Made by a program: the position numbers and the translations under genes. DNA of 64,000 nt from Bacilli bacterium. GTDB taxonomy: Bacteria; Bacillota_I; Bacilli_A; RFN20; CAG-631. Location of the stretch: the NCBI GenBank assembly GCA_900754115.1, contig CAAEBM010000052.1:43608-107607 (forward strand), given 5' to 3'. Below, one piece after another: positions 10,117 through 18,182 of this stretch. The notes below the pieces were generated by a model. It was not told the origin of the DNA and searched no databases. It worked only from the letters and a program-made list of their open reading frames with translations. Position 1 is the stretch's first letter. Each line of letters opens with the position of its first letter.

Positions 10117-10147
10117 GCGAAAAACCCGCCTATCAAAAAGCAGGTTT
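10117..10147 (-). terminator. attenuator-like hairpin between rplL and ybxB-rpoBC
   Basis: Minus-strand stem AAACCTGC/GCGGGTTT (10140-10147 with 10122-10129, one G-T pair) is followed by only a short T run. Partial terminators between rplL and rpoB are well known in other bacteria and lower rpoBC output relative to L7/L12. Strength here is a guess. Confidence 0.6.
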
Positions 10148-10171
10148 AAAGATGAGAAAGTAAAAGTTAAA

Positions 10172-10549
10172 TTACTTAACTTCAACTTCAGCACCTTGTT
10201 CAACAAGTTGTGCTTTAATTGCTTCAGCTTGTTCAGGTGTAATTTTTTCTTTTAATAAAGCAGGTAATGTATCACATAATTTTTTAGCTTCTAAAAGTCC
10301 TTTTTCAGTAATTGCTTGAACAGCTTTAATTACAGGAATTTTAGCTTGTCCAACGCTAACTAAATAGACTGAAACTTCTTTTGGTCCTTCAGCAACTTCT
10401 TCAGCTGGAGCAGCAGCAGCTGCAGCAGCAACTGGAGCAGCAGCAGTAACACCAAAAGCTTCTTCGATTGCTTTTACTAATTCATTGACTTCTAAAATTG
10501 TCATTTCTTTTAATGATTCAATTACTTGTTCATTTGTTAATTTTGCCAT
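10172..10549 (-). CDS. rplL: 50S ribosomal protein L7/L12
   Basis: 125 residues. N-terminal dimerisation and L10-binding helices (about 1-35), then an Ala-rich hinge (about 36-52), then the globular domain that recruits translation factors, with the conserved G-L-L-E-A-K segment (here preceded by I-T-E-K). Several dimers bind one L10, so this protein is needed in excess. Cotranscribed with rplJ 23 bp upstream; an SD lies directly before the ATG. Confidence 0.98.
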   Translation of the reverse strand: MAKLTNEQVIESLKEMTILEVNELVKAIEEAFGVTAAAPVAAAAAAAPAEEVAEGPKEVSVYLVSVGQAKIPVIKAVQAITEKGLLEAKKLCDTLPALLKEKITPEQAEAIKAQLVEQGAEVEVK

Positions 10550-10572
10550 TTTTTATTCCTCCTATAAATTTT

Positions 10573-11070
10573 TTATGCATCGGCATTTTCTTTTTGTGCT
10601 GCAACTTCTTTAACAGCATAAGCAAATTTCGTTAATGGAGATTGTAAACATCCCAATAACATAGAAATGAGTGTTGGTTTTGTAGGTAATTTTGCAATGG
10701 ATTGCATTTGATTAGCATCCACAATTTGCGATTCTACAATTCCACCTTTAACGACTAAATTTGGATTTTTCTTTGCAAATTTGTAAAGCAAATTAGGTAC
10801 ACTGACTGGATCTTGAGTCGCACTGACAAAAGCATTTGGTCCGCTTAACATTTCATCCAATTCATAACCATTTTCCTTTGCTGCTCTTGAAACTAAATTG
10901 TTCTTATAAACCGTGAATTTTCCACCGATTTTTGCTAAATCACGACGTAAAGTCATCAATTGAGCAACATTTAATCCGCGATATTCAACGACTACATAAG
11001 ATTGAGAATTCTTAATTTCAGTAGCAATTTCAGAAACAATTTGCGCTTTTTTTGCAATGATTTCTTTCAT
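10573..11070 (-). CDS. rplJ: 50S ribosomal protein L10
   Basis: 165 residues, normal length. Builds the base of the ribosomal stalk and binds 23S rRNA next to L11, with L7/L12 dimers on its C-terminal helix (last ~30 residues, Ala/Lys-rich here). The conserved V-V-E-Y-R-G-L and Y-K-N-N-L motifs are in the first 60 residues. An SD AGGAGG precedes the ATG. It is preceded by a typical L10 leader, through which the L10-L12 complex represses its own mRNA. Confidence 0.98.
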   Translation of the reverse strand: MKEIIAKKAQIVSEIATEIKNSQSYVVVEYRGLNVAQLMTLRRDLAKIGGKFTVYKNNLVSRAAKENGYELDEMLSGPNAFVSATQDPVSVPNLLYKFAKKNPNLVVKGGIVESQIVDANQMQSIAKLPTKPTLISMLLGCLQSPLTKFAYAVKEVAAQKENADA

Positions 11071-11097
11071 TCTTGCACCTCCTGTTTAATTTATTAA

Positions 11098-11205
11098 ACA
11101 ATACGCACTAAAAATTTATAGAAAATTCATTGAATTTAAAAACTTTTGTATTTTCACCTCGGCAACAAATTAAGCTTGTTAGCAGTTGCTTTCTAGGGCG
11201 TATTG
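11098..11205 (-). ncRNA. ribosomal L10 leader RNA (autoregulatory)
   Basis: The rplA-rplJ gap carries a structured leader. Its ends pair perfectly: CAATACGC (minus strand of 11198-11205) with GCGTATTG (11099-11106). Inside it is the sequence T-G-C-C-G-A-G-G-T-G typical of firmicute L10 leaders, the binding site of L10-(L12)4. Position directly before rplJ fits. Confidence 0.8.
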
Positions 11206-11216
11206 AACAACCAAAA

Positions 11217-11903
11217 TTAGAATGTAGAAAAATCAACTTTGATGCCAGGACCCATTGTAGTAGTCACGGCAACATTTTTAATATAATTTCCTTTAATTGT
11301 AGAAGGTTTAGCTTTTACAATTGCATCTTTTAAAACTTTAAAATTATCAATTAATTTTTGCGCATCAAAGGATGCACGACCAATACAAACATTGATATTT
11401 CCTTGTTTGTCTACACGATAAGCCACTTTACCAGCTTTGATTTCTGTAACTGCTTTTGCAATATCAGGATTGACTGTTCCTGTTTTAGGATTAGGCATTA
11501 AACCTTTAGGACCTAAAACACGTCCAAGTTTTCCAAGTTCTCCCATCATATCAGGAGTAGCAACGATGACATCAAAATCAAACCAGTTTTCTTTGCTAAT
11601 TTTTTCAAGCATTTCTTTGCCACCGACAAAATCAGCACCAGCTGCTTCAGCAGCCTTTACATCATTTGTAATCGCAAGAACTTTTTTTGTTTTTCCAGTT
11701 CCGTGTGGTAAAACAATTGCCCCACGAACTTGTTGTTCTGCATAACGTGGGTCGACATTTAAACGAAAAGATACATCAACAGAAGCGTCAAATTTTGTAA
11801 TAGAAGTTTTTCCAACTAAATTTAATGCTTCTTCATATTGATAAGCTTTTGTTTGATCAATTAATTTTACAGCTTCTAAATATTTTTTTCCTCTTTTTGC
11901 CAT
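11217..11903 (-). CDS. rplA: 50S ribosomal protein L1
   Basis: 228 residues. Forms the mobile L1 stalk of the large subunit that helps release E-site tRNA, and in many bacteria represses its own L11-L1 mRNA. The signature region G-R-V-L-G-P-K-G-L-M-P-N-P-K is present mid-protein, as is the two-domain pattern. Separated from rplK by 13 bp, so one mRNA. Confidence 0.98.
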   Translation of the reverse strand: MAKRGKKYLEAVKLIDQTKAYQYEEALNLVGKTSITKFDASVDVSFRLNVDPRYAEQQVRGAIVLPHGTGKTKKVLAITNDVKAAEAAGADFVGGKEMLEKISKENWFDFDVIVATPDMMGELGKLGRVLGPKGLMPNPKTGTVNPDIAKAVTEIKAGKVAYRVDKQGNINVCIGRASFDAQKLIDNFKVLKDAIVKAKPSTIKGNYIKNVAVTTTMGPGIKVDFSTF

Positions 11904-11916
11904 TTTCAGTACCTCC

Positions 11917-12327
11917 CTATTCTACTTCAATACCCATATTACGGGCTGTACCTTCGACAATTTTACAAGCTGCTTCTACATCATTAGCATTTAAATCAGG
12001 CATTTTGTATTCCGCAATTTTGCGAATTTCTTCTTTTGAAATTTTCGCTACTTTTACTTTATTTGGCGTTCCTGATCCCTTTTTAATGTTTGTAGCTTTT
12101 TTTAATAAATCAGCAGTTGGAGTTGTCTTTAAAACAAAAGTAAAACTTTTGTCTTCGTAAGCAGTAATAATAACTGGTACGATATCTCCTGCTCTGTCTC
12201 GAGTTTGATCATTAAACTCTTGACAAAATTTTGGCATCAAAATTCCAGCTGATGCTAATGCTGGTCCCGGCTTTGCTTGTCCGGCTGGGATTTGTAATTT
12301 TACAACCTTTGCGACTTTTTTACTCAC
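11917..12327 (-). CDS. rplK: 50S ribosomal protein L11
   Basis: 136 residues. I use the GTG at 12327 because AGGAGG lies 8 nt upstream; the in-frame GTG at 12336 overlaps that SD itself. The thiopeptide-region motif P-A-G-Q-A-K-P-G-P-A-L near the N-terminus and the C-terminal rRNA-binding domain (G-T-A-R-N-M-G at the end) are present. Part of the GTPase-associated centre and needed for RelA-type stringent sensing. First gene of an rplK-rplA unit with its own promoter and leader. Confidence 0.97.
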   Translation of the reverse strand: MSKKVAKVVKLQIPAGQAKPGPALASAGILMPKFCQEFNDQTRDRAGDIVPVIITAYEDKSFTFVLKTTPTADLLKKATNIKKGSGTPNKVKVAKISKEEIRKIAEYKMPDLNANDVEAACKIVEGTARNMGIEVE

Positions 12328-12342
12328 GTGACGCACCTCCTA

Positions 12343-12422
12343 TTTTTCCCGTGTCGTGGTGATAATGAATGAAATATTCTTCCACTACGACGCAAAAGTT
12401 TCGCGTATGCACACACATACGC
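12343..12422 (-). promoter_or_regulatory. structured 5' leader of rplK-rplA
   Basis: The transcribed leader holds a perfect 7-bp hairpin GCGTATG-6nt-CATACGC and a longer stem pairing GTCGT(A)GTGG with CCACGAC across an AT-rich loop. L1 represses the L11-L1 operon by binding a leader mimic of its 23S site in several bacteria; this leader is a candidate, but I did not verify a 23S-like L1 motif. Confidence 0.45.
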
Positions 12423-12428
12423 TATGAT

Positions 12429-12458
12429 ATTATACAATACTTGCCATCTTTTTTTCAA
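12429..12458 (-). promoter_or_regulatory. promoter of rplK-rplA-rplJ-rplL
   Basis: Minus strand: -35 TTGAAA (12453-12458), 18-bp spacer, -10 TATAAT (12429-12434). About 100 bp before the rplK start, right after the nusG terminator. Confidence 0.75.
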
Positions 12459-12488
12459 TAGTTATTTTAATTTTTTTCAAATGTTTAC

Positions 12489-12526
12489 AAAACAAAAAGA
12501 AAAAAACTTTATCGCTAAAGTTTTTT
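12489..12526 (-). terminator. terminator of rpmG-secE-nusG
   Basis: A hairpin ACTTTA-GCGA-TAAAGT starts at the nusG stop codon and is followed by a T-rich run on the minus strand (12489-12510). Confidence 0.8.
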
Positions 12527-13078
12527 CTAATTATATTTTTCAATATCGTTAATACTTACTTGAACATTGTTTTCTCTACCAAAGAAAACAGTTGAAATAT
12601 TTACTAAACCTTTTTCTTTATCAATAGCGGTTATAGTAGAAATTTGATCTGCTAATGGGCCATTTACTACTCGAATTGTATCGCCCACTTCATATTCATT
12701 AAAGTAAGATGCATCTACCAATCCCATACGTTTTAATACGGTTTCAATTTCTTCTTTTGAAACAGGGAATGGTTTTGTTCCTTTTCCTGATGAACCAATA
12801 AATCCCGTTACACCCGGCGTATTTCTAACGACATACCACGCTTCATCCGTCATATACATTTCAATAAATATATATCCTGGATACATATTTTTCATTTTTG
12901 TTTTTCCCGTAGGAATGCCATTTTTCTTTACAGGTTCTTCATATTCAGCAACGATGACTCTAAAGATATAATCTTGCATATTCATCGTTTCAATTCTTCT
13001 TAAAATATTGTCTTTTACTTTGTTTTCATGACTTGCATAGGTATTGACCACATACCAATTTTTGTCTAATTGTTCCAT
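12527..13078 (-). CDS. nusG: transcription antitermination/termination factor NusG
   Basis: 183 residues from ATG 13078, which has C-A-G-G-T upstream; an earlier in-frame TTG at 13111 would overlap secE and lacks an SD. N-terminal NGN domain (N-W-Y-V-V-N-T-Y near the start, Y-P-G-Y-I-F-I-E mid-domain) binds RNA polymerase; C-terminal KOW domain (V-G-D-T-I-R-V-V-N-G-P-L) contacts S10 or Rho. Placed after secE as in B. subtilis, with its own terminator downstream. Confidence 0.97.
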   Translation of the reverse strand: MEQLDKNWYVVNTYASHENKVKDNILRRIETMNMQDYIFRVIVAEYEEPVKKNGIPTGKTKMKNMYPGYIFIEMYMTDEAWYVVRNTPGVTGFIGSSGKGTKPFPVSKEEIETVLKRMGLVDASYFNEYEVGDTIRVVNGPLADQISTITAIDKEKGLVNISTVFFGRENNVQVSINDIEKYN

Positions 13079-13097
13079 CTTTTTAAACCTGCTTTCT

Positions 13098-13316
13098 TTA
13101 CATATATTCAATTGCTTTTAAAATAGATTGAGCAATGACATAACCTGCACTAAAGAACAAACCAAAAAAGACACAGAAAACTAAAACCGTTGATGTATTT
13201 TCATACATACTTTTTTTATTGGGCCAACGCACCTTTTTTCCTTCACGAACGACACCTTTAAAAAATAATCCAATTGAAGAAAACATTCTTTTGAAAAATC
13301 TACCTATTTTTTTCAT
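13098..13316 (-). CDS. secE: preprotein translocase subunit SecE
   Basis: 72 residues, the short single-span form typical of Firmicutes. The amphipathic segment with K-K-V-R-W-P-N-K (about 27-34) precedes one transmembrane helix (about 43-65). It clamps the SecY channel, whose gene is at 38102 in this window. Between rpmG and nusG, the usual Bacillus order. Confidence 0.96.
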   Translation of the reverse strand: MKKIGRFFKRMFSSIGLFFKGVVREGKKVRWPNKKSMYENTSTVLVFCVFFGLFFSAGYVIAQSILKAIEYM

Positions 13317-13331
13317 TTGCGAAACAACCTC

Positions 13332-13481
13332 CTATTTACTTTGCTTATGGATTGTATACTTATTACACTTTGGGCAAAATTTTTTAATTTCAAAACGAGT
13401 AGTTGATACTGCTTTTTTCCTTGTCGTCGTATAATTCCGAGAGAGACATTCTTCACAAACTAAAATCATCTTTTCTCTCAT
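13332..13481 (-). CDS. rpmG: 50S ribosomal protein L33 (zinc-binding form)
   Basis: A 49-residue gene easily missed by length cut-offs. Starts M-R-E-K-M-I-L-V and has two Cys pairs, C9-x2-C12 and C36-x2-C39, the zinc-ribbon (C+) form of L33. It lies immediately upstream of secE, where B. subtilis has rpmGB. A GGAG sequence precedes the ATG by about 10 nt. Confidence 0.95.
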   Translation of the reverse strand: MREKMILVCEECLSRNYTTTRKKAVSTTRFEIKKFCPKCNKYTIHKQSK

Positions 13482-13503
13482 TTATACCACACTCCACTTT
13501 ACA

Positions 13504-13532
13504 ATTTTACTATAAGTAAAAAGATTAGTCAA
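13504..13532 (-). promoter_or_regulatory. promoter of rpmG-secE-nusG
   Basis: Minus strand: -35 TTGACT (13527-13532), 17-bp spacer, -10 TAAAAT (13504-13509). The -35 overlaps the last codons of the sigma-factor gene. Confidence 0.6.
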
Positions 13533-14166
13533 TTGTAATTTTATGTCCCTCTTTGTTTTTATTTTCTTGATCCATTTTTTTACGAATTTTTAATTTTGCA
13601 CGATTTAGATAGTTTCTAACTTGTTTAGGGGTCATTTTAAATTCTTTTGCGATTTCATTTGTACTCACACCATTTTCATACCAATGAAAAAAAGTCCACT
13701 CTTTTTCATTTAAAAATTGTTGTGAATACTGGTATTGTTCTTCTAATTCTTGCATTTGATAAGCAAGAATAGGATCGGTTGTATAATAGGTACTGCTTAA
13801 GATATCTTGCATATTCATCTTATTTAATTCATCCATTGGTTCATCTAAAGATAAGGCTTGATAATGCATTTTTTCTGAAGGAGAAAAATAGTTTTTTAAA
13901 AGTCTTGCCGCACATCGCTTCAAGCAAATGTATAAATATGAAAAAAAATTTCCTTTTGTTTCTACATAAGAATCAATACATTTGATAAAAGTGATAATTA
14001 ACTCTTGATAAACATCATTTTTATCCAACAAATAACAAATTTCAAGTAATTCTTTTTCAATCGTTTTCACTGCTCCCATATGCTTTTTTAAAAGAATTTC
14101 CAAAGCTTTTTGTTCTCCACAACGGTACAAATAAATCAGTTCATAGTCATTCCATTGTTTATCCAT
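13525..14166 (-). CDS. sigma-70 family RNA polymerase sigma factor at the sigH position
   Basis: 213 residues. Region 2-like helices lie at about 50-95 (D-V-Y-Q-E-L-I, then F-F-S-Y-L-Y-I-C-L-K-R); region 4 is a clear helix-turn-helix near 165-195 (G-V-S-T-N-E-I-A-K-E-F-K-M-T-P-K-Q-V). It sits exactly where B. subtilis has sigH, between rlmB and rpmG, but the sequence is divergent, so I do not assign the symbol. SigH in Bacillus controls post-exponential genes, competence and sporulation; the regulon here is unknown. The ATG follows a G-G-T-G-A-T-G-G-G sequence that can act as SD. A 10-bp inverted repeat lies just upstream. Confidence 0.85.
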   Translation of the reverse strand: MDKQWNDYELIYLYRCGEQKALEILLKKHMGAVKTIEKELLEICYLLDKNDVYQELIITFIKCIDSYVETKGNFFSYLYICLKRCAARLLKNYFSPSEKMHYQALSLDEPMDELNKMNMQDILSSTYYTTDPILAYQMQELEEQYQYSQQFLNEKEWTFFHWYENGVSTNEIAKEFKMTPKQVRNYLNRAKLKIRKKMDQENKNKEGHKITID

Positions 14167-14194
14167 CCCATCACCACAATAATTGTCCCATATT

Positions 14195-14237
14195 TTGATA
14201 AAAAATGTGTCTCAACTTTCTTTTAAATTTTTATCAA
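14195..14237 (-). repeat. 10-bp perfect inverted repeat upstream of the sigma-factor gene
   Basis: TTGATAAAAA at 14195-14204 and its exact complement TTTTTATCAA at 14228-14237, 23 bp apart, between the rlmB stop and the sigma-factor start. It could be an operator or an RNA hairpin in the 5' leader; nothing in the sequence decides which. Confidence 0.5.
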
Positions 14238-14256
14238 AAAAAGGCCAATTACTGGC
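14236..14256 (-). terminator. probable terminator of cysS-rlmB
   Basis: A short stem GCCA-loop-TGGC (14244-14256) overlaps the rlmB stop codon and is followed by seven Ts on the minus strand. The stem is only 4-5 bp, so termination may be partial. Confidence 0.5.
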
Positions 14257-14965
14257 GCTTTTGATTTTGTATGTGAGCTAATAAAATTGCTGTAGCTACC
14301 GATACATTTAACGAATTCACTTTTCCAACCATCGGAATATAGACGTTAAAATCGGATTGTTTTTTTACTAACTGAGAAATTCCAAACCCTTCAGAACCGA
14401 CAACTAAAACCAAGGGCATATGATAATCAATGGTATGATAATCTACTCCTTGATAAGCTTCGGCTGAAACAATCCAAAACCCTTTCTTTTTTAAGTCAAT
14501 TAAAGTTTGTGTTAAATTGGTCACTTGAATGATTTTAACATTTGCCAAAGCCCCTGTAGAAACTTTGGCAACCGTCGCATTAATGGGAGCTTGATGATGT
14601 TTTTTTAAAAGAATTGCATCCACTTGGAAAGCTTCAACCGTACGAATAATAGCTCCTAAATTGTGAGGGTCTTCAATTCCATCTAACATTAACAAGGTGG
14701 GATTTTGAGCAAGATCAATATCTTTTAATGTATTTTGGTAAGACGCATAGGTAAAATCTTTTATTTTTGCAACCATTCCTTGATGACGTGCATTGTCAGT
14801 CAAACGATCTAAAAAATCTTTTTTCTTTTCTATTACAGGAATATTTTTTTGCAGGGCTTGTTTTTGTATACTTTGGTCTTTTAATCCTATTTCTATATAA
14901 ATTTCTAGCACTTGATTAGCATCTAAAAAAGCAGCTACGGTATTTTTCCCAAAAATATATTCCAT
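14249..14965 (-). CDS. rlmB: 23S rRNA (guanosine-2'-O-)-methyltransferase RlmB, TrmH family
   Basis: 238 residues from the ATG at 14965; a longer frame starts with TTG inside cysS and is less likely. N-terminal substrate-binding domain begins G-K-N-T-V. The SpoU/TrmH knot has motif 1 (D-G-I-E-D-P-H-N-L-G-A-I-I-R-T), motif 2 (V-V-G-S-E-G-F-G-I) and motif 3 (N-S-L-N-V-S-V-A). It methylates ribose of a 23S P-loop guanosine. Directly follows cysS; the mrnC gene usually between them in Bacillus is absent. Confidence 0.95.
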   Translation of the reverse strand: MEYIFGKNTVAAFLDANQVLEIYIEIGLKDQSIQKQALQKNIPVIEKKKDFLDRLTDNARHQGMVAKIKDFTYASYQNTLKDIDLAQNPTLLMLDGIEDPHNLGAIIRTVEAFQVDAILLKKHHQAPINATVAKVSTGALANVKIIQVTNLTQTLIDLKKKGFWIVSAEAYQGVDYHTIDYHMPLVLVVGSEGFGISQLVKKQSDFNVYIPMVGKVNSLNVSVATAILLAHIQNQKRQ

Positions 14966-14966
14966 T

Positions 14967-16310
14967 TTATAAAATTCCTCTTTCAATCAATTCTTTTCTT
15001 ACTTGATCTGCTTTTTCAAAAGATTGATTTTGCTTTAACTCATTCCAATAAAGCACGAGTTGTTTTTCATCCTCTGTAAAAACTTTTGTGACTTCTTGCA
15101 TTCCTAAAATGGATAACATTTGATTACAAGTTTTAAATGCCTTTGCAAGTTCTTCAAATTGTATCATTTTTTGTCGTAATGCTGTATTTAAAACTTTAAT
15201 TTCTTCAAATAGAATCGTAATGGCAAGCGAAGTATTTAAATCATCAGCCAAAGCGTTTAAAAAGTTTTCATATTTTTCTTGATGAATCGCCATAGCATAT
15301 TTTTGACCTTCCATTTGTAATTTTAAATTTGCTTGCTTTAAAGGAGTATACACTTTATTTAACTCTGCTATCGCATTTTTAAAGCCTTCATCACTAAAAT
15401 TAATAGGGGCACGATAATGAGTGCTATTCATCACCCAACGCAAGACATTTCCTCCATATTGTTCAATTAAATCTTTAGCCAATATAAAGTTGTTTAACGA
15501 TTTTGACATCTTTTCATCATTGATATTGACCATCCCGTTGTGCATCCAAATATCTGCCAAAGGATGATGGCAATAGGCATAGGCTTGGGCTTGTTCATTT
15601 TCATGATGAGGGAATTTTAAATCCATTCCTCCACCATGAATATGAACATGTGTATTGTGCGTCAATTTAGAAATCATGACAACACATTCTGTATGCCATC
15701 CTGGACGACCGACAGACCAAGGAGATTCCCAACGAATTCCATCCGTTGTCTTTTTCCACAAAGTAAAATCGAGTGGATTTTCTTTTTTATCATTTTCTTC
15801 AATGCGAGCACCAACTTTTAAATCTTCGATATTTCGATTGGATATTTCGCCATATTCTTGAATTTTATTTACGCGAAAATAAACATCGCCATCCATGACA
15901 TAAGCAAAATCTGTTTTTACTAATTGTTCAATAAAAGCAATAATTGCCTCCATGTTTTCGGTTACTTTTGGTGTATAATCAGGAGCAAAAACATTTAAAT
16001 CTTGACGTAATTGTTGATAAGCTTGAATGTATTTTTTAGTCAATTCTTCTTCGGTAAGATTTTCTTTTTTTGCAGCTTGAATAATTTTATCGTCAACATC
16101 GGTATAATTTGAAATATAAACAACATCATAGCCACAAGCTTTTAAAGTTCTTCTTAAAGTATCAAAAACCATTAAAGGCCTTGCATTCCCAATGTGGGCA
16201 TGATTATAAACCGTGGGTCCACAGACATAAAGGTATGTTTTATTATTTTCATCCATTTTCACTTCTCGTAATTGTTTACTTCGGCTATCATATAAATGAA
16301 CTGGAATCAT
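14967..16310 (-). CDS. cysS: cysteinyl-tRNA synthetase
   Basis: 447 residues from ATG 16310; a GTG three codons earlier (16319) is also possible, but G-T-G-A-T spaced 9 nt from the ATG fits better. Class I synthetase: H-I-G-N-A-R near the N-terminus with the zinc Cys in C-G-P-T-V-Y-N, a second zinc region around W-H-T-E-C, and K-M-S-K-S in the middle. It charges tRNA-Cys in the cytosol. An extended -10 promoter precedes it; no T-box leader is seen in the short upstream gap. Confidence 0.97.
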   Translation of the reverse strand: MIPVHLYDSRSKQLREVKMDENNKTYLYVCGPTVYNHAHIGNARPLMVFDTLRRTLKACGYDVVYISNYTDVDDKIIQAAKKENLTEEELTKKYIQAYQQLRQDLNVFAPDYTPKVTENMEAIIAFIEQLVKTDFAYVMDGDVYFRVNKIQEYGEISNRNIEDLKVGARIEENDKKENPLDFTLWKKTTDGIRWESPWSVGRPGWHTECVVMISKLTHNTHVHIHGGGMDLKFPHHENEQAQAYAYCHHPLADIWMHNGMVNINDEKMSKSLNNFILAKDLIEQYGGNVLRWVMNSTHYRAPINFSDEGFKNAIAELNKVYTPLKQANLKLQMEGQKYAMAIHQEKYENFLNALADDLNTSLAITILFEEIKVLNTALRQKMIQFEELAKAFKTCNQMLSILGMQEVTKVFTEDEKQLVLYWNELKQNQSFEKADQVRKELIERGIL

Positions 16311-16334
16311 TTTTATCACATCACTTTCTTTACT

Positions 16335-16343
16335 ATTATATCA
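16335..16343 (-). promoter_or_regulatory. extended -10 promoter of cysS-rlmB
   Basis: Minus strand TGATATAAT: TATAAT at 16335-16340 with the TGn extension at 16341-16343. The -35 region is poor, as is usual for extended -10 promoters. Confidence 0.6.
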
Positions 16344-16357
16344 AATATCGTACAAAA

Positions 16358-16392
16358 GAAAAACTAAAAACTTCCGCTTTAAAACGGAAGTT
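16358..16392 (-). terminator. terminator of the hydrogenase operon
   Basis: Perfect 8-bp stem AACTTCCG/CGGAAGTT (16369-16376 with 16385-16392) followed by a T-rich tract on the minus strand, just after the hydrogenase catalytic subunit stop. Confidence 0.9.
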
Positions 16393-16397
16393 CACTT

Positions 16398-18170
16398 TTA
16401 TTTTTTAGGAAATGGTGTTCGCGCATGATAGGTAGTATGTAATAATTCATGTGCAAGATGACTATTTGGTTCTTTTAAGTAATTTTGGTATAAATCTTGC
16501 ACTTGTTTATTTAAATGAGAGCGACGAATGACTTGCTTTTCATCTTCAGAATATAAAGCCGAAGCTCTTTTTTGAATGTAGGTATTTAAAATATCTGCAT
16601 CTTCATTAGGTAAGAAACAAGGTTTAACGAAAGGTTGTCCTCCACCATTTACACATCCACCAGGGCAACCCATGATTTCAATAAAATGATATTTGGATTC
16701 TTTTTTACGAATTTGGTCCAATAATGGTTTAGCGTTTTTCATGCCATGCGCTACTGCAATATTGATTTTTAAACCATTAATATCTAATTGAGCTTCTTTA
16801 ATACCTTCTAATCCTCTAACAGGTGTAAAATGTAACAAATCTTCTGCCTCTTGGTTTGTAAGCATATGGTAAGCCGTTCTTACAGCTGCTTCCATTACTC
16901 CACCTGTCACACCAAATATGACACCAGCTCCACTATATTCTCCTAATAAATCTTGATCAAATTCTTCTTCTGGTAAGCGATTGAATTGAATCCCACTTCT
17001 TTTGATTAAAACGGCTAATTCTCGAGTGGTCAAAACAGCATCGACATCTTGTATTCCATTTACAGCATTTTCCTTCCGTTCTTTTTCATATTTTTTGGCA
17101 GTACAAGGCATAATGGAAACGACAAAAATATCTTTTGGATCTAATTGATGTTTTTGTGCATAATAAGACTTAATAATTGCACCAAGCATTTCATGAGGAG
17201 ACTTACAACTGGATAAGTGATCTAATAAATCCCCATAGAAATATTCAGCATAATTTACCCAACCTGGAGAACAAGATGTAATCATTGGTAAAACTCCTTG
17301 GTTTTGTATGCGATGAATTAATTCGGATGCTTCTTCCATAATGGTTAAATCAGCACCAAAATTCGTATCATAAACTTTTTCAAAACCTAAGCGATGTAAA
17401 GCGGCAACCATTTTTCCTGTAACAGCTGTTCCAATTGGCAAACCAAACTCTTCACCAAGGGCAGCTCTTACTGCTGGAGCAGTTTGTACAATGACATGCT
17501 TTCCTTGACGAAAAGCTTCATCAACGAGGTCAATTTCTCCCTTTTCCATTAAAGCACCTGTTGGACAAACATTCACACATTGTCCACATAAAATACAAGG
17601 AGAGTTTTTAAAAGAACGATTATAAGCAGGGCCAACAATCGTTTTAAATCCCCGATTTTCAAAGCCTAAAATGCCAGTACCATGTGCTTCGATACAACGA
17701 GTAACACATCTTCCACATAAAATACATTTGGAAGTATCGCGAATAATAGAAGGAGTCAATTCATCATAAGTAACTGGTGTTTGTTCACCTAAATAAACAT
17801 TATCTCTTGCTCCTGTAATGGTTGCAACATGTAATAACTCACATTTCCCATTCTTTTTACATTGTTGGCAATTTTTAGAGTGATTAGATAAAATTAATTC
17901 TACACTTGTACGACGAGCTTGAACCGCTTTTGGACTAGAGATGATAATTTCCATTCCTTCATTGACAGGATAAACACAAGAAGCGACAAGACCTCTTGCA
18001 CCTTTTACTTCAACTAAACAAACGCGGCATGAACCTTGAGAGCATTTTCCATCATTAAAAGCGCATAGAGTAGGAATTTCATAGCCACATTCTTGTGCTG
18101 CTTTTAAAATCGTCAATCCTTTTTTTACTTGATAAGGATGTCCTTCAATTTTAATATTTACATATTCCAT
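16398..18170 (-). CDS. hydA: [FeFe] hydrogenase catalytic subunit (HydA / HndD type)
   Basis: 590 residues. Modules in order: plant-type [2Fe-2S] (Cys36, 48, 51, 65), a His-Cys cluster (His97, Cys101, 104, 110), two [4Fe-4S] motifs (Cys149/152/155/159 and Cys192/195/198/202), then the H-cluster domain with T-S-C-S-P-G-W (Cys300), P-C-T-A-K-K (Cys355) and G-C-P-G-G-C (Cys502, 506). It reduces protons to H2 or the reverse. With the two next genes it forms a HydABC/HndACD-type complex, which in characterised relatives couples NAD(P)H and ferredoxin to H2. Maturases HydE/F/G are not in this window. Last gene of the operon. Confidence 0.97.
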   Translation of the reverse strand: MEYVNIKIEGHPYQVKKGLTILKAAQECGYEIPTLCAFNDGKCSQGSCRVCLVEVKGARGLVASCVYPVNEGMEIIISSPKAVQARRTSVELILSNHSKNCQQCKKNGKCELLHVATITGARDNVYLGEQTPVTYDELTPSIIRDTSKCILCGRCVTRCIEAHGTGILGFENRGFKTIVGPAYNRSFKNSPCILCGQCVNVCPTGALMEKGEIDLVDEAFRQGKHVIVQTAPAVRAALGEEFGLPIGTAVTGKMVAALHRLGFEKVYDTNFGADLTIMEEASELIHRIQNQGVLPMITSCSPGWVNYAEYFYGDLLDHLSSCKSPHEMLGAIIKSYYAQKHQLDPKDIFVVSIMPCTAKKYEKERKENAVNGIQDVDAVLTTRELAVLIKRSGIQFNRLPEEEFDQDLLGEYSGAGVIFGVTGGVMEAAVRTAYHMLTNQEAEDLLHFTPVRGLEGIKEAQLDINGLKINIAVAHGMKNAKPLLDQIRKKESKYHFIEIMGCPGGCVNGGGQPFVKPCFLPNEDADILNTYIQKRASALYSEDEKQVIRRSHLNKQVQDLYQNYLKEPNSHLAHELLHTTYHARTPFPKK

Positions 18171-18182
18171 GATTCCATCCTC

